This document shows, piece after piece, positions 54,449 to 64,000 of a stretch of DNA of 64,000 bases. This DNA comes from Aphanomyces cochlioides. Its lineage: Eukaryota; Oomycota; Saprolegniomycetes; Saprolegniales; Verrucalvaceae. The notes under the pieces were generated by a model. That model saw only the letters and a program-made list of their open reading frames with translations. It had not been told where the DNA came from and searched no databases. The stretch covers positions 1,364,001 through 1,428,000 of the forward strand of contig JAHQRK010000002.1 in assembly GCA_019828595.1 (NCBI GenBank), read 5' to 3'. The translations under genes were made by a program, and so were the position numbers. Within the stretch, counting starts at the first letter, position 1. Each line of letters starts with the position of its first letter.

Positions 54449-57400
54449 TTGGCTAAAAATTTGTTTTGTAATCTATTTGCCACTCGTCAAACTGCCGAGT
54501 TGACACCCACTATTGTTGAAGAAGGCGACGAGTTTTTGGCTTCACACGACACACTCAAGTCTATCGGGCTAGACATTGATCGGTGGTTGGAACAAGTCGC
54601 TATGCAACAACGAGAAGCGGATGGAGACGATCTTGGCGCTGAGTCTGACGCTGGTCCCCTGGGTTCGCAGATATCGACCAGCCGCGAAGAAAGCGATGAC
54701 GCCGCTACGCGCATGTCCGGTCCAACAGACCGTGACGTCGGTACGCGTGTGTCTCACTCAAGGAAGAACAGAAGAGTCAAATCGATGAAGATTTATTCAA
54801 CACAGCTATCGCTACCGACTGCAAAGGATGAGCTGCAAGAAGCGCTGGAAGGCATGGTGGCCGGCGCGGTGAAGAACGGCTTTCCCGAACAACATGCGGT
54901 CAAGTTGTGGAACGTGCTGGTTGAATTCGACATCTGGCGACTCAAGTTCAACGGGTCAGATCCCCCGGCGAAGGTCAAGCCTTTGCGGGTGACTCCCAAG
55001 GAAGGATGCGTGCCGTATCGATGCAAAGGAAGGAAGAACAACCCGTTGGAAGAACGCTTCCTTACCCTGTTTGCACAAGAACTCGTGGATGCTGGAGTCA
55101 TCAAGCGCAACCAGCAATCGGCTTGGTGCAGTCCAGTGAATCCAGTCATGAAGCCGGACGGACGCAAGTCGTTGAAAACAGCCGACAAATGGACAGACGA
55201 AGATGTATTGAAGCATTTTAGGTTGACCAACGACTACAGAGTGGTGAACAGCAAGACGGAGCCGAAGGCTGGAACAATGCCATTTCAAGCGACAATCACC
55301 CAACACCTGAAGGGCATGCGAGCGACGGGAGTGTTTGATTTACCGAAATGCTTTTGGCAATTCCCGCTGCATGAAGACAGTCGCGAAATGCTATCGTTTA
55401 TGCTGAATGGATGGGTTTACACACCGGATCGGGTGATGCAAGGTCATGTGGACTCTGCTCTTTACGTGCAAGCGACGAGCGAGGAGTGTTATGCTTCTCT
55501 GCTGTTGAAGCACCTACTTGTTTGGATTGATGACATCATAGTTTATGCGAAAGACCCTGAAGAATACACTGAAGTGCTACGCGAATTCTTTGGCCTAGTC
55601 GACCGCTATGGATTCAAGCTATCTCCCGCGAAGACAGTGTTGTTCACGAGCGAAGTCAAGTGGTGTGGGCGCATTCTCAGCGGTGACGGCGTACGGCAAG
55701 ATCCCGCGAGAATCGAACAGCTGTGTGCAATCCCCTACCCGACAAATGCTGGCGACCTGCAACAGTTCATTTGCGCAGTCAACTGGATCAGAGAATCGAT
55801 CACAGAGTACGCGACGACGGTCGAGCCACTCCAACAAGCATTGAACAAAGCGCTCGAAGGCAAGGCCAAGAAGAAGCGGATCGCGAGCGGCATCAAAATC
55901 GAGCTCACTCAGGAAGAAAAAGCTGCTTTTGACGCCGTGAAGTCCAAGATGCGGACGGCGGTGGACTTGTCGCACCCACGTGCTGACGCCACGCTGTGTC
56001 TGTTCACGGACGCAAGCGATCAAGGATGGTCTATTATTGTTACGCAGGTGGACAAACTCGACGACAAACTACCGATCCAAGAGCAATCGCACGAAATGCT
56101 TGTTTGTCAGTCTGAAATGTTTACCGGTGCCCAGAAGTCATGGTCAGTGATCGAAAAGGAAGCCTATCCTATTGCGCGTGCATGCAAAAAGTTGAATTAT
56201 CTACTGATGCGACCTGAAGGATTTAGGATGTACTGCGATCACAAGAACTTGATTCACATCTTTGCGCCTGGCAAAGAGTGGCCGGAACACACGCGTGGCA
56301 AGTTGATGCGATGGGCGGCGATTATCGGCGGTTATCGATACACTATTGAGCACATCGACGACATCCACAACCTTTGGGCGGACATGATGAGTCGATGGGG
56401 TCGGCCGGCTTCAGGCACGGCGACCCACAAGGTGCTAGCGGCGCGGTGGACGAAGAAACGCAAGCAACCGCGACCTATGCCAAAGCGAAACACTCTACGA
56501 CCGCTCGATGACGACAACTTTATTTGGCCATGTATTAACGATATTATGAAGGCTCAAGCTGCTCACGCCAACGCAAGACCCAAGGAAGCGAAGCGTACAT
56601 CGGACGATCAACCGTGGATTGTCGATGGACGACTTTGGATTCCGGCTGCAGCCGAAGACTTGATTCAACGAATTATGGCGGTCGCTCACTGTGGCAGCAT
56701 GGGACATCGCGGCCAAGCGGCGCTAGTCAATCACGTGAAGCGCATATTTTGGATCGAGCGGCTCAACGAACAAGCTGGAAATTTTATCGCTGGATGCCTT
56801 CTATGTCCTCATGTGAAAGGGGGAAGGGTGGTGCATCGACCTTATGCACCAACATGGCACGCCAAGCGAAGAAACGAAGGACTACACTTTGATTATCTGT
56901 TTATGGGTGAAGCACCAGGGGGATCGAAATATGTTCTGGTTCTCAAGGACGATTTGACACATTTCTGTGAGCTAGTGGCCTGCGATGCACCAACAAGTCA
57001 AGTCTGTGTGGATGCACTCGTGGATTGGGCGAAACGCTTTGGGATGCCGAGAGTCTGGATCAGCGATCAAGGGACACACTTCAAGAACGTTGCGGTCAAA
57101 GCTCTCGCGCACAAGTTCAAAGTCAAACACGACTTTACCCTAGCCTACTGCCCGTGGCGAAATGGAACGGTGGAACGAATGAATCGCGACATACTCCAAG
57201 TGATGCGTGTGACGCTGCGCGAATTCCGGCTAGCGGAACATCAATGGGACAATCTACTGCCTGTCGTTCAAGCCAACCTCAACCAGACGCCAGTGCAATC
57301 GTTAGCGAACAAGTCACCCATGGAACTGTTTACGGGATTGGAGCCAACTACCCCACTGGATGCGATCATTTTAGGGGCAGGCCTTCGTGACGTCGGGCCT

Positions 57401-57982
57401 CCTGACGCCGATGTCCGAAACAGCCTCGACGAACTGCGTGCAAGTCTACAAGTCCTCCACAAAGCGATCCTCGACAAGAACGAAGCGCGAGCTACGAAGG
57501 CGATGATTGCGACGGCGGATGCAGAAGCATGCAATGTGTGTGAAGGCGACTATGTGCTATGGTCAAGAGTGGACGAAAATCATCACCCGAAGCTGCTTGT
57601 CACCTGGCTAGGACCGTATCGCGTCACACAAGTCAATGAGTATTCCATGGAGATTGAACATCTGCTGACGAAGGAAAGACGACAAGTTCACATGTCCAGA
57701 GTCAAGATGTATGCCGAGGAAAGCTTTGAAGTCACGGAAGAAATACTCGAACACATCTCTGAACAAGGAGTCACGTTAAAGGTTAGCTCTATCTCTACGA
57801 ACAAGTTGGACAAAGACGCTGGCGAATACGTGCTACTCGTTCACTGGGAAGGGCTCGAAGAGCTCGAAGCATCATGGGAACGACTCAGCAAACTCATGTG
57901 TGAATGTCCGGCAGTTGTGCAAGCGTATGCGAAGACGATCAAGTCGAAGAAGATACGCGAAGCGCTTGAAGCTGCTATGTAG
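54449..57982 (+). pseudogene. Ty3/gypsy chromodomain retrotransposon pol, 5'-truncated
   Basis: A single 1177-codon frame without stops. Element-like sequence begins at about 54487 (AELTPTIVEEGDEFLASHDT); gag and protease that should precede it are missing. Reverse transcriptase: FDLPKCFWQFPL, LLVWIDDIIVYAKD (WIDD variant of YxDD). RNase H: LFTDASDQGW. Integrase: HCGSMGHRGQ-CLLC zinc motif and the DDE residues in HFDYLF, WISDQGTHFKN and WRNGTVERMNRD. The C-terminus is a chromodomain, EYVLLVHWEGLEELEASWER, which in chromoviruses steers integration to marked chromatin. The open frame suggests recent insertion; the 5' truncation abuts the Harbinger unit. Confidence 0.88.
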
Positions 57983-58492
57983 TTGTGGCTCAAGACGGAA
58001 CCAAGAACGCAGCTGCTGCGATCTAGTCGTGGTGCGCGTTGAAGTGGAGCGTTGATGCCGTGGTCAAGCCGTGGCTCAAGCTCAAGGGAGAAGTGAAGAC
58101 TCTGATGCTGCGATCTAGTTGTGGTTCAAGTCGAAGACCGAGTCTATGTCCGCTGGACATGGCTTGGGGGTGTGTGTGATGTGTGCTGTGACGTGGTTAA
58201 GCCATGTCCAACCGCATCATAGGCTCGTCCTCGTGACAGCCGGTGCTGCCAATCGTGAACCGCAGTTGAAGCGACGAAGGAGTTTCAAAATGAAGAGTCG
58301 CCGGTTTCAAGATGAAGGGTCACCGTTGAACCGACGTGCTCAAGATAGAAGGAAAAGACGTTCAAGTGAAGATTGGATTCAAGTAGTTAGTTCATTATCT
58401 GCGGCCTACTGCCCAAGTCAATCAATTGCGTGTTCACGGGAGGCGGCACTCCCCCATTTGGTTGTTTTTGCGGCGGTGGCTTCGCGGACATA
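57983..58492. other. 3' flank of pol with short direct repeats
   Basis: TGCTGCGATCTAGTCGTGGT at about 58015 recurs as TGCTGCGATCTAGTTGTGGT at about 58109. GTGGTTAAGCCATGTCC lies near 58193. It probably belongs to the 3' non-coding part of the retrotransposon; an LTR boundary could not be fixed. Confidence 0.4.
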
Positions 58493-59889
58493 CTACAGTC
58501 GTGGAAGAGCCTTCAGGGAGAGGTTGCTCCCAGTTGCAGAGGCGCGTCGTACAAAGTCGCGAGAAATCACACAAGCATCAGATCCGGAGTCAAAGAGCAC
58601 CTTCATATCGAGGCCACCACAGATAGCACGGATAAAATCACTTCCCGAGACGCTCATCAAGGAGTCAATATTTGGTTTCTTGGACTCGCTCGCTCGCTTG
58701 GCATCGTAAAACACTTTGAGAAGGGCCTCGGCTTCGGCTTCATCCTTGACTTTCGGGCATTTCCACACATTGTGATCGGTGCTTTGGCACTTTAGACAGT
58801 CGTACGTCGGCTTGGAAGCTTGTTTTTTGTTCTCGGTTGAATCTGTTCCGGCATCTCCTTGCTTTTTGTCAGACTGAGGCTTGCTCCCAGACGACGGAAG
58901 CTTCTTTTTTGGATCTTGCTTTGCTTCCGACTTGGACTCCGACTTAAATACGTCCTCGTACATGCACCAAGTTTTCATATAGTCTATACAGAGGTTGACA
59001 AAGTCCTTCCAAACCATCTAGCGATTCTTTGAAAAGCGCAACTCGGTAGCTATCTTCTTGCGAACGCTAACCGGCTCGAGGGCATTCAAGAAATGGTGTC
59101 GTGCGGCTTCTACTTCGATCTCGTAGTATTTTGGAAAGCCAGATTCCGTGCATATTTTTTCGTACAACCGAACGAGGCATAAAACTCTCGACGGTCCATC
59201 GGATACAGACTTGTCCATCCGCAGCTCACGCTCAATGCGGTCAAGAAAAGCTTTTATGTCCAACTTCGAACCCATGCAATCAGCTTGAAACAGTTCGTTA
59301 ACTTCATCGTCAGAGATGTCGTCTGGGTCGCGTTGCCAGCGATAAAGGCAGAGACTTTCAAAGGTGTATTCGTCCATGCATTGGCGGACGTTTTTGAATT
59401 GAATTGCAACGTGGCCACCAAACATCTTGAACTTCTCGTCCAACTCTTTGCGATATCGAACGTACTTCTTCCAAAACGACTTCATTTCGCCTAAGTCTGG
59501 TTTCTTTAGCTCCGGGCAGGAAATGTTGTCGAAGGAGACAGGCTGCTTAAACTCATCAGGGTGGAATGGTTTGTTAAAGTGGGAACTGGCTTCTTTTTTT
59601 TCGCATCCATCATCTCGTCGTAAAGGTGAGAAAAGTGGTTGAAGGTTGCCGTTGGTATAGGGACCCTTGGTGGCTGAGGGGGCGGAGGGTGGAGACGTGC
59701 CTACCACTCGAAAGCGGCAGCTAGTTGCTCGTCGTTTGTCCAATCAAAAGCTTGGCTTGATTGATTTACCGGAGTTGAAGGTAAATTTTGATGGGCCGGA
59801 TTAGATGCATTCATACTTTCGTTTGAGTCTTGATGAGCAATCGGCGTAGGAGCCGACGCTCTAGCGGGAGGGCGAGCTGTGTTCGACAT
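58493..59889 (-). pseudogene. Ty3/gypsy gag-protease fragment in inverse orientation to pol
   Basis: Starts at 59889 (MSNTARPPARASAPTPIAHQ), shifts frame near 59720, continues as gag (LGEMKSFWKKYVRYRKELDE and FLDRIERELRMDKSVSD), meets an in-frame TAG at 59018-59020, and resumes in the same frame. Next come a CCHC-type zinc knuckle CLKCQSTDHNVWKC (C-x2-C-x4-H-x4-C) and a retropepsin site VLFDSGSDACVISRDFV. It breaks off at 58493 within the protease. This is the part missing from the adjacent pol, but on the opposite strand. Confidence 0.8.
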
Positions 59890-60789
59890 TACTCAGCAGG
59901 CAAAAATAGAGAATGGAGAGGTGACAGCAGGTCACTAAAAACGCTTTTGTAGTGCAGTCAGAGAGAGACAGAGGGGGCTTCGTTGCACCGCCGAGGTTGG
60001 GATGACCGAGGCGTTGAGGTGGCAAATTGAAAACTGAATTGAATGGCTTATGTAGACTATCTCTATTCTGTTGTTTGTGCTTGGCACGTCAGTGAGGAGT
60101 ATCGTTGAAGTTGAAGTTTGGTCTTGCAACGTCAGTGAGAGGATTTGCTCAAACGCAACACGAGAAAGGGGCAATCGATGCAAGACACAGACTGAGAGAG
60201 GTTAACGATTGGATGTGTGTATGGGCGATGCCCAGACTGAACTAAAGAACAGAAGAAAAGCCAAAAGGGGCCAGTACCACGAGGTAGATGGGACTCAGTG
60301 TTCAGCGAGGGATGAGATGATGCAGGTTCAGCAATGCTTTGGCAAAGGGGGGACAGACATGGAGATGGACAGGCAGATAGAAGATAGCAAGAAAGACGCA
60401 CGCAAGAGGAATTCAGGAGAGGTGGAAGAGAGAGTGAGTGTGCTTGGTGCGGTGAGCACTACACGGCCTCTTTATGCAGGAACTGCACTATTTTGTACTA
60501 GCAGATGCTCAAGAGGTGCTCTCGCCAAATCCAGGGCGACATGGCGCCTTCTGAAGGCCATAACTTCGGATTGACACGACGTCTCGGTGATACTAAGGTC
60601 TCATAATGTAGCTTAAAGACTCTAGTCTTAGACGCAATAGCTAACTCAAACGTTGCACGTTTTTTGTTTTCTGGGTCAATGAAGTCGATAAACTCCTTGT
60701 TGATCCTCAGGTGGGGAGTCCCTCCTATTTAGGATATGTGTTTCCCAAAACCAGGTCACATGTCACGAATGTATGTATTGGGTTTGGAT
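59890..60789. other. Leader/LTR-like region upstream of gag, unresolved
   Basis: About 900 bp upstream of the inverted gag start. It should hold the 5' leader and LTR of that fragment, but no matching second LTR or primer-binding site was identified by eye. Small ORFs only. Confidence 0.35.
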
Positions 60790-61282
60790 ATTGTGGATTC
60801 GCTAGAAATTTCCTAATTTGGATTGGTTTTTTGTATCAATCTCCAATCCCGCCAATACATTGGATGAATGAAAATTAGAACTGTGCTTTCACAGTATTGT
60901 TGATTTGATACGAATTTCCAGACCCCGTTCAATCGAATCACGCCGGCGGATCGATTCACCAATCGACGCCATTGGCTAATAAATATTTTGGGCGATTGTG
61001 ATTGGCTGAATAAAATTTTAAAGAAAGTACAGTTTCCATGAGAGAAAGTACTGTTCTAATTTTCATTCATCCGATGTATTGGCGCGATTGGAGATTGATA
61101 CAAAAAACGAATCCAAATTGGGAAATTTCTAGCGAATCCACAATACTTTCTCTTAAATTTTATTCAGCCAATCAAAATCGCTCAAAATATTCATTAGCCA
61201 ATGGTGTCGATTTTTGAATCGATCCGCTGGCGTGATTCGATTGAACGGGGTCTGGAAATTCGTATCAAATCAACAATAAATA
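60790..61282. repeat. Interlocked inverted repeat A-B-A'-B'
   Basis: Segment A (60790-60881) reappears inverted as A' (61053-61144), about 95% identical. Segment B (about 60894-61030) reappears inverted as B' (about 61142-61282), over 90% identical. The order A B A' B' means the two inverted pairs interlock rather than nest. Landmarks: ATTCGCTAGAAATTTCC in A and TTTCTAGCGAATCC in A'; GATACGAATTTCCAGACC in B and GGTCTGGAAATTCGTATC in B'. No ORF. Confidence 0.85.
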
Positions 61283-61407
61283 TTAGGGGGTTTCAAAGTA
61301 CTTGTGCTCTAAGTTGGATTGGTTGGAAATATATTACTTCCGTTCCAGCCAATCAAAGACGAATAAACTTTTGAGCTGACTGCCCCCATTTTTCCTTGTC
61401 GGAGTGA

Positions 61408-62742
61408 ATGGTCCGACACAGTGAACGCAAGCAAATCATTCGAGAGCTCGAGCATTTGCTTGTGCAGTCTGTGGTGTTCGAGATCAACCATGTCCCAACA
61501 CCGCCCAGTCAACACGTTTTGGTTGATTTGACGCTTTTATTGATTCAGGGACAACTCCACGCGTGCCTCGCTTTACTGTTTGGAAAGAAGTTATATTTCA
61601 CTGCTTGTCATATACTTGGTCCCTTGCGTCGATCCAACTTATCTTCGTTTCTCATGGTGTTGAATTCCATCTTGTCTAAACTCCTTTCGAAACGAAAGCT
61701 AGTACCAAAATACGTCGCCTTACGAGTTTATCTGCTCTCTTCACGACAAACGATTTCGCCAGGAGGCAAGAAAGTCGAAACAAAGCTTTTTTCAAATAGT
61801 TGATTTAATTAAGGATCATCCGATCTTCAAGAACCGATCGAGCATGAAACAAGCCCCTCCTCATGATCAACTGATGGTGTTTTTATCCAAATTGGGGCGA
61901 TTTAGCAATGGTGCGTCGGTTGGAATTTTGTCTCGTTACTTTGGCATCTCGGAAGGGACTGTTTGTTTGTACATGAAGCGTTGTTTGGTTGCAATCTTGT
62001 CGTTGGAAGCGAGAGTTGTGTTTTGGCCATCTATCCATGAAAGAAATGTGATTGCGAGGCGCATTGAGGAATCTCACGGTTTTGAAAATTGCGTCGGCTT
62101 TGTCGATGGTACATTTTTCCCAGTGTATGCAAAGCCTTCACGGCAAGGTGAAGATTTTTTCTCTAGAAAGGGATATTATGGTATGTCTGGGATGATTGTT
62201 TGTGACGACTACAAGAGAATGTTACATTTGGATCTCGGTTGGCCAGGCTCAGTGCATGACGCGCGCGTATGGAGAAATAGCTCATTGTCTTTACAATCGC
62301 ACGACTATTTTACAGTCTCTGAGTATTTGCTTGCTGATTCAGCTTATCCTAACGAACGACATGTTATGCCAGCATTTAAAAATTGAGAGGCAGTCACCTC
62401 TCTGCAATTCAAAAGCGATTCAATAATGCCGTTGCAAGATGTCGCTACGTGAATGAGAAATGCATTGGTCTTTTAAAAGGCAGATTTCAATCGTTGCGCG
62501 GTATGCGCATGGATATATCAATTAAACAGCATGCCCAAATCATGATTTACTACATTCGATGTGCTGCTGTGTTGCACAATTTGCTTTTCACCGATGTAGA
62601 TGATCACGAAGAATGCGATTGGGATAGAGTACTTGATTGTGATACGACAGAGTCAAGTGATATTGATGAATGCGTCCATGACACTCCGATTGTAGACTCG
62701 AGGCTTTGTCATTCACAAAAGTTTAGCTTAATCGACATGTAA
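61408..62742 (+). pseudogene. Second Harbinger transposase, frameshifted
   Basis: The N-terminal ORF (61408 on) leads, probably through a small intron ending at about 61692, into SPYEFICSLHDKRFRQEARK and MKQAPPHDQLMVFLSKLGRF. The DDE_Tnp_4 core follows: GFVDGTFFPVYAKP, FFSRKGYYGMSGMIVCDD, GWPGSVHDARVW and EYLLADSAYP. At about 62382 a one-base loss in an A/T run shifts the frame; the remainder (NEKCIGLLKGRF with the catalytic Glu, then VLHNLLF) continues to 62742. It is clearly distinct in sequence from the 53-54 kb copy. Its stop overlaps the end of the convergent companion ORF. Confidence 0.8.
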
Positions 62743-63826
62743 TCTAATGATTTCATGCTGTCGTTCACAAACTTCATTACATCGTCGTTGGAAAATCCCG
62801 CAGTCTTCATGAATTCACCTTGTCGAAAAATTTCGTCGACTTTTTGCTTGCGTACACGTTCACTGTTCTCAAAGTTGATTTGGCTTTCTTGCAATGACAT
62901 AAACCTCTGAGCTATTTGAGATTGTGTCTCACTTTGAACTTTCATTCCATTTGCGATGGCCTCGGCAATTGATGGTTTTCCTTTGTCTTTTTCCCCAACA
63001 AGCTTGATGCGTTTGCTCAATTTATTTTGATGCTTCTCCGGCACTTGCAAGTCTCCATTTGGTACGGCTTTAATAAGCCTCGCCTTGTGTGCCCTTTCAA
63101 TGCATTGCAAAGTTGGCTGTGGAGGCGCCCCCGGATTGCACAAAGGTTCCTCTCCAAAGCTGTCGTCGTCGCGATCATCAACCTCCGATTGAGCCTTCTC
63201 AATAGCCGAGTCATCATCAAACAACTACAACATGTCGAACGTTAGCTAGAAATAATTTAGCATCACATCACCAATTCATATGCTGATTTCTCGTTTGAAT
63301 CACCCGGTGATGAATGGACAATTGGTATAGCTGCAGGCCTGTCCAGCATGACGGTCTACAACTCGTGATAGTATCGGCAAATCTTTAGTTTTCTCTTTTC
63401 CAAAGCCGATATTTGTGCAATATATTCTGGGTTCTCGACATCCCCCTGAAATCTATCATAGATATCATTCAATACACCTTCTCCCGTGCTTGACATGAAG
63501 TCGCAGTACGAGGAGAACTTTTGTGTCAATTCAATGAGTTTGTTTTTTACAGCACCTGCCTCCCGGTTGAATCCATGCTTTTTGAGCACTTCTGCACATT
63601 CCGTGCAGACAATCAGCTTCGATTTCCCGGCCAAGGACCGTGTGCCCCCCTTCCATGCGTCGAAGTTCACAAAACGGCCAGAGATAGGGTCTTCGTATGT
63701 CAACCATGCGAGCAAAACTTCGATTGAGCTGCGGCCGTCCAAACTGACAGCCTTGCATTCGCCGCAGGTGCAAACATCACTATGCCATTGAGGTTCCTTG
63801 AGACTTGCTTGGTTCATCGAGGCCAC
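62709..63826 (-). pseudogene. Companion DNA-binding protein of the second Harbinger element, with nonsense codon
   Basis: The first part, 63826-63356, starts MASMNQASLKEPQWHSDVCT and has the Trp/Gly spacing of transposon Myb/SANT-like domains (VNFDAWKGGTRSLAGKSK), then helical text. A TAG at 63356-63358 interrupts a frame that continues as TVMLDRPAAIPIVHSSPGDS. A GT-AG intron at about 63225-63270 leads to FDDDSAIEKAQSEVDDRDDD and a C-terminal helix ending VNDSMKSLDYMSIKLNF at 62709. It overlaps the convergent transposase by 34 bp. Confidence 0.65.
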
Positions 63827-64000
63827 GCGACGTGCTTGGCCGTGTCAAAACCAACCTCAACCAGCCAGAACTTTCGACCTCAACCACGAAAATCGTGGTT
63901 GGAAAAAGACAGTCAACCTCAGACAGTCTGAGTTATTTCAACCAATCATGTATCGCAAAAAAATACTTGGATAATTTTTCAACCAAACCAGAAAGTACTT
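63827..64000. repeat. Right flank of the second Harbinger element with hairpins, cut by window edge
   Basis: Perfect hairpins at 63882-63900 (AACCACGA, 3-nt loop) and 63918-63932 (CTCAGAC, 1-nt loop). The last bases AAGTACTT also occur near the left edge of the element (61296-61303, CAAAGTACTTG), so the terminal repeat may lie across the window end. Confidence 0.4.

Noticed and set aside
1..64000. tRNA, rRNA or snRNA genes
   Set aside because: No cloverleaf A/B boxes or rRNA cores recognised by eye; a covariance-model scan was not possible here.

Overview
The window looks like nuclear DNA of an oomycete, most likely a Saprolegniales/Aphanomyces-type species. Genes are dense. Introns are GT-AG and tiny (about 39-60 nt). 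The gene set fits: a transmembrane-type phospholipase D, a TKL kinase with a multipass N-terminus, a polycystin-type channel, and coiled-coil proteins with a QRICH2/DUF4795-like tail that suit a flagellated zoospore. The transposon mix also fits: Cryptons, PIF/Harbinger, pogo, Helitron and a chromodomain Ty3/gypsy element. The species call is an inference; no rRNA or mitochondrial marker is present.

Left part (1-17.8 kb) is mostly host genes: phospholipase D (cut by, or starting at, the left edge), a polycystin-like channel carrying two RyR repeats, a Nudix hydrolase, transaldolase, a poorly resolved stretch ending in a possible glutaredoxin-like ORF, a six-TM TKL kinase, a 474-bp inverted-repeat element carrying a small zinc-finger ORF, and a secreted S28 serine carboxypeptidase. 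From 17.8 to 22.8 kb lies a transposon island: an intron-containing Crypton tyrosine recombinase and a truncated pogo element.

The middle (22.9-41 kb) is again host genes: a multipass membrane protein, CMC4, a COPI-associated membrane protein, the ubiquitin E2 variant MMS2/UEV1, a lamin-tail-domain protein fused to a PI-synthase-like membrane domain with a degenerate active site, a NadD-type adenylyltransferase, a METTL21-type methyltransferase, and a tandem pair of DUF4795-like coiled-coil genes with an unrelated antisense gene between them. Many neighbours are convergent, with only 5-30 bp between stop codons.

The right part (41.8-64 kb) is nearly all repeats: a GC-rich minisatellite, a second, frameshifted Crypton, a decayed Helitron holding a nested 467-bp MITE and a 25-bp palindromic insertion, a pogo transposase, a Harbinger MITE, an apparently intact Harbinger transposase with a Myb-like companion, a 5'-truncated Ty3/gypsy pol with an oppositely oriented gag-protease, an interlocked A-B-A'-B' inverted repeat, and a second, broken Harbinger element running off the right edge.

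Intron boundaries were assigned by eye from GT/AG signals, frame continuity and family motifs. They are strongest for the phospholipase D, channel, kinase, COPI, MMS2, lamin-tail and Harbinger-1 genes.
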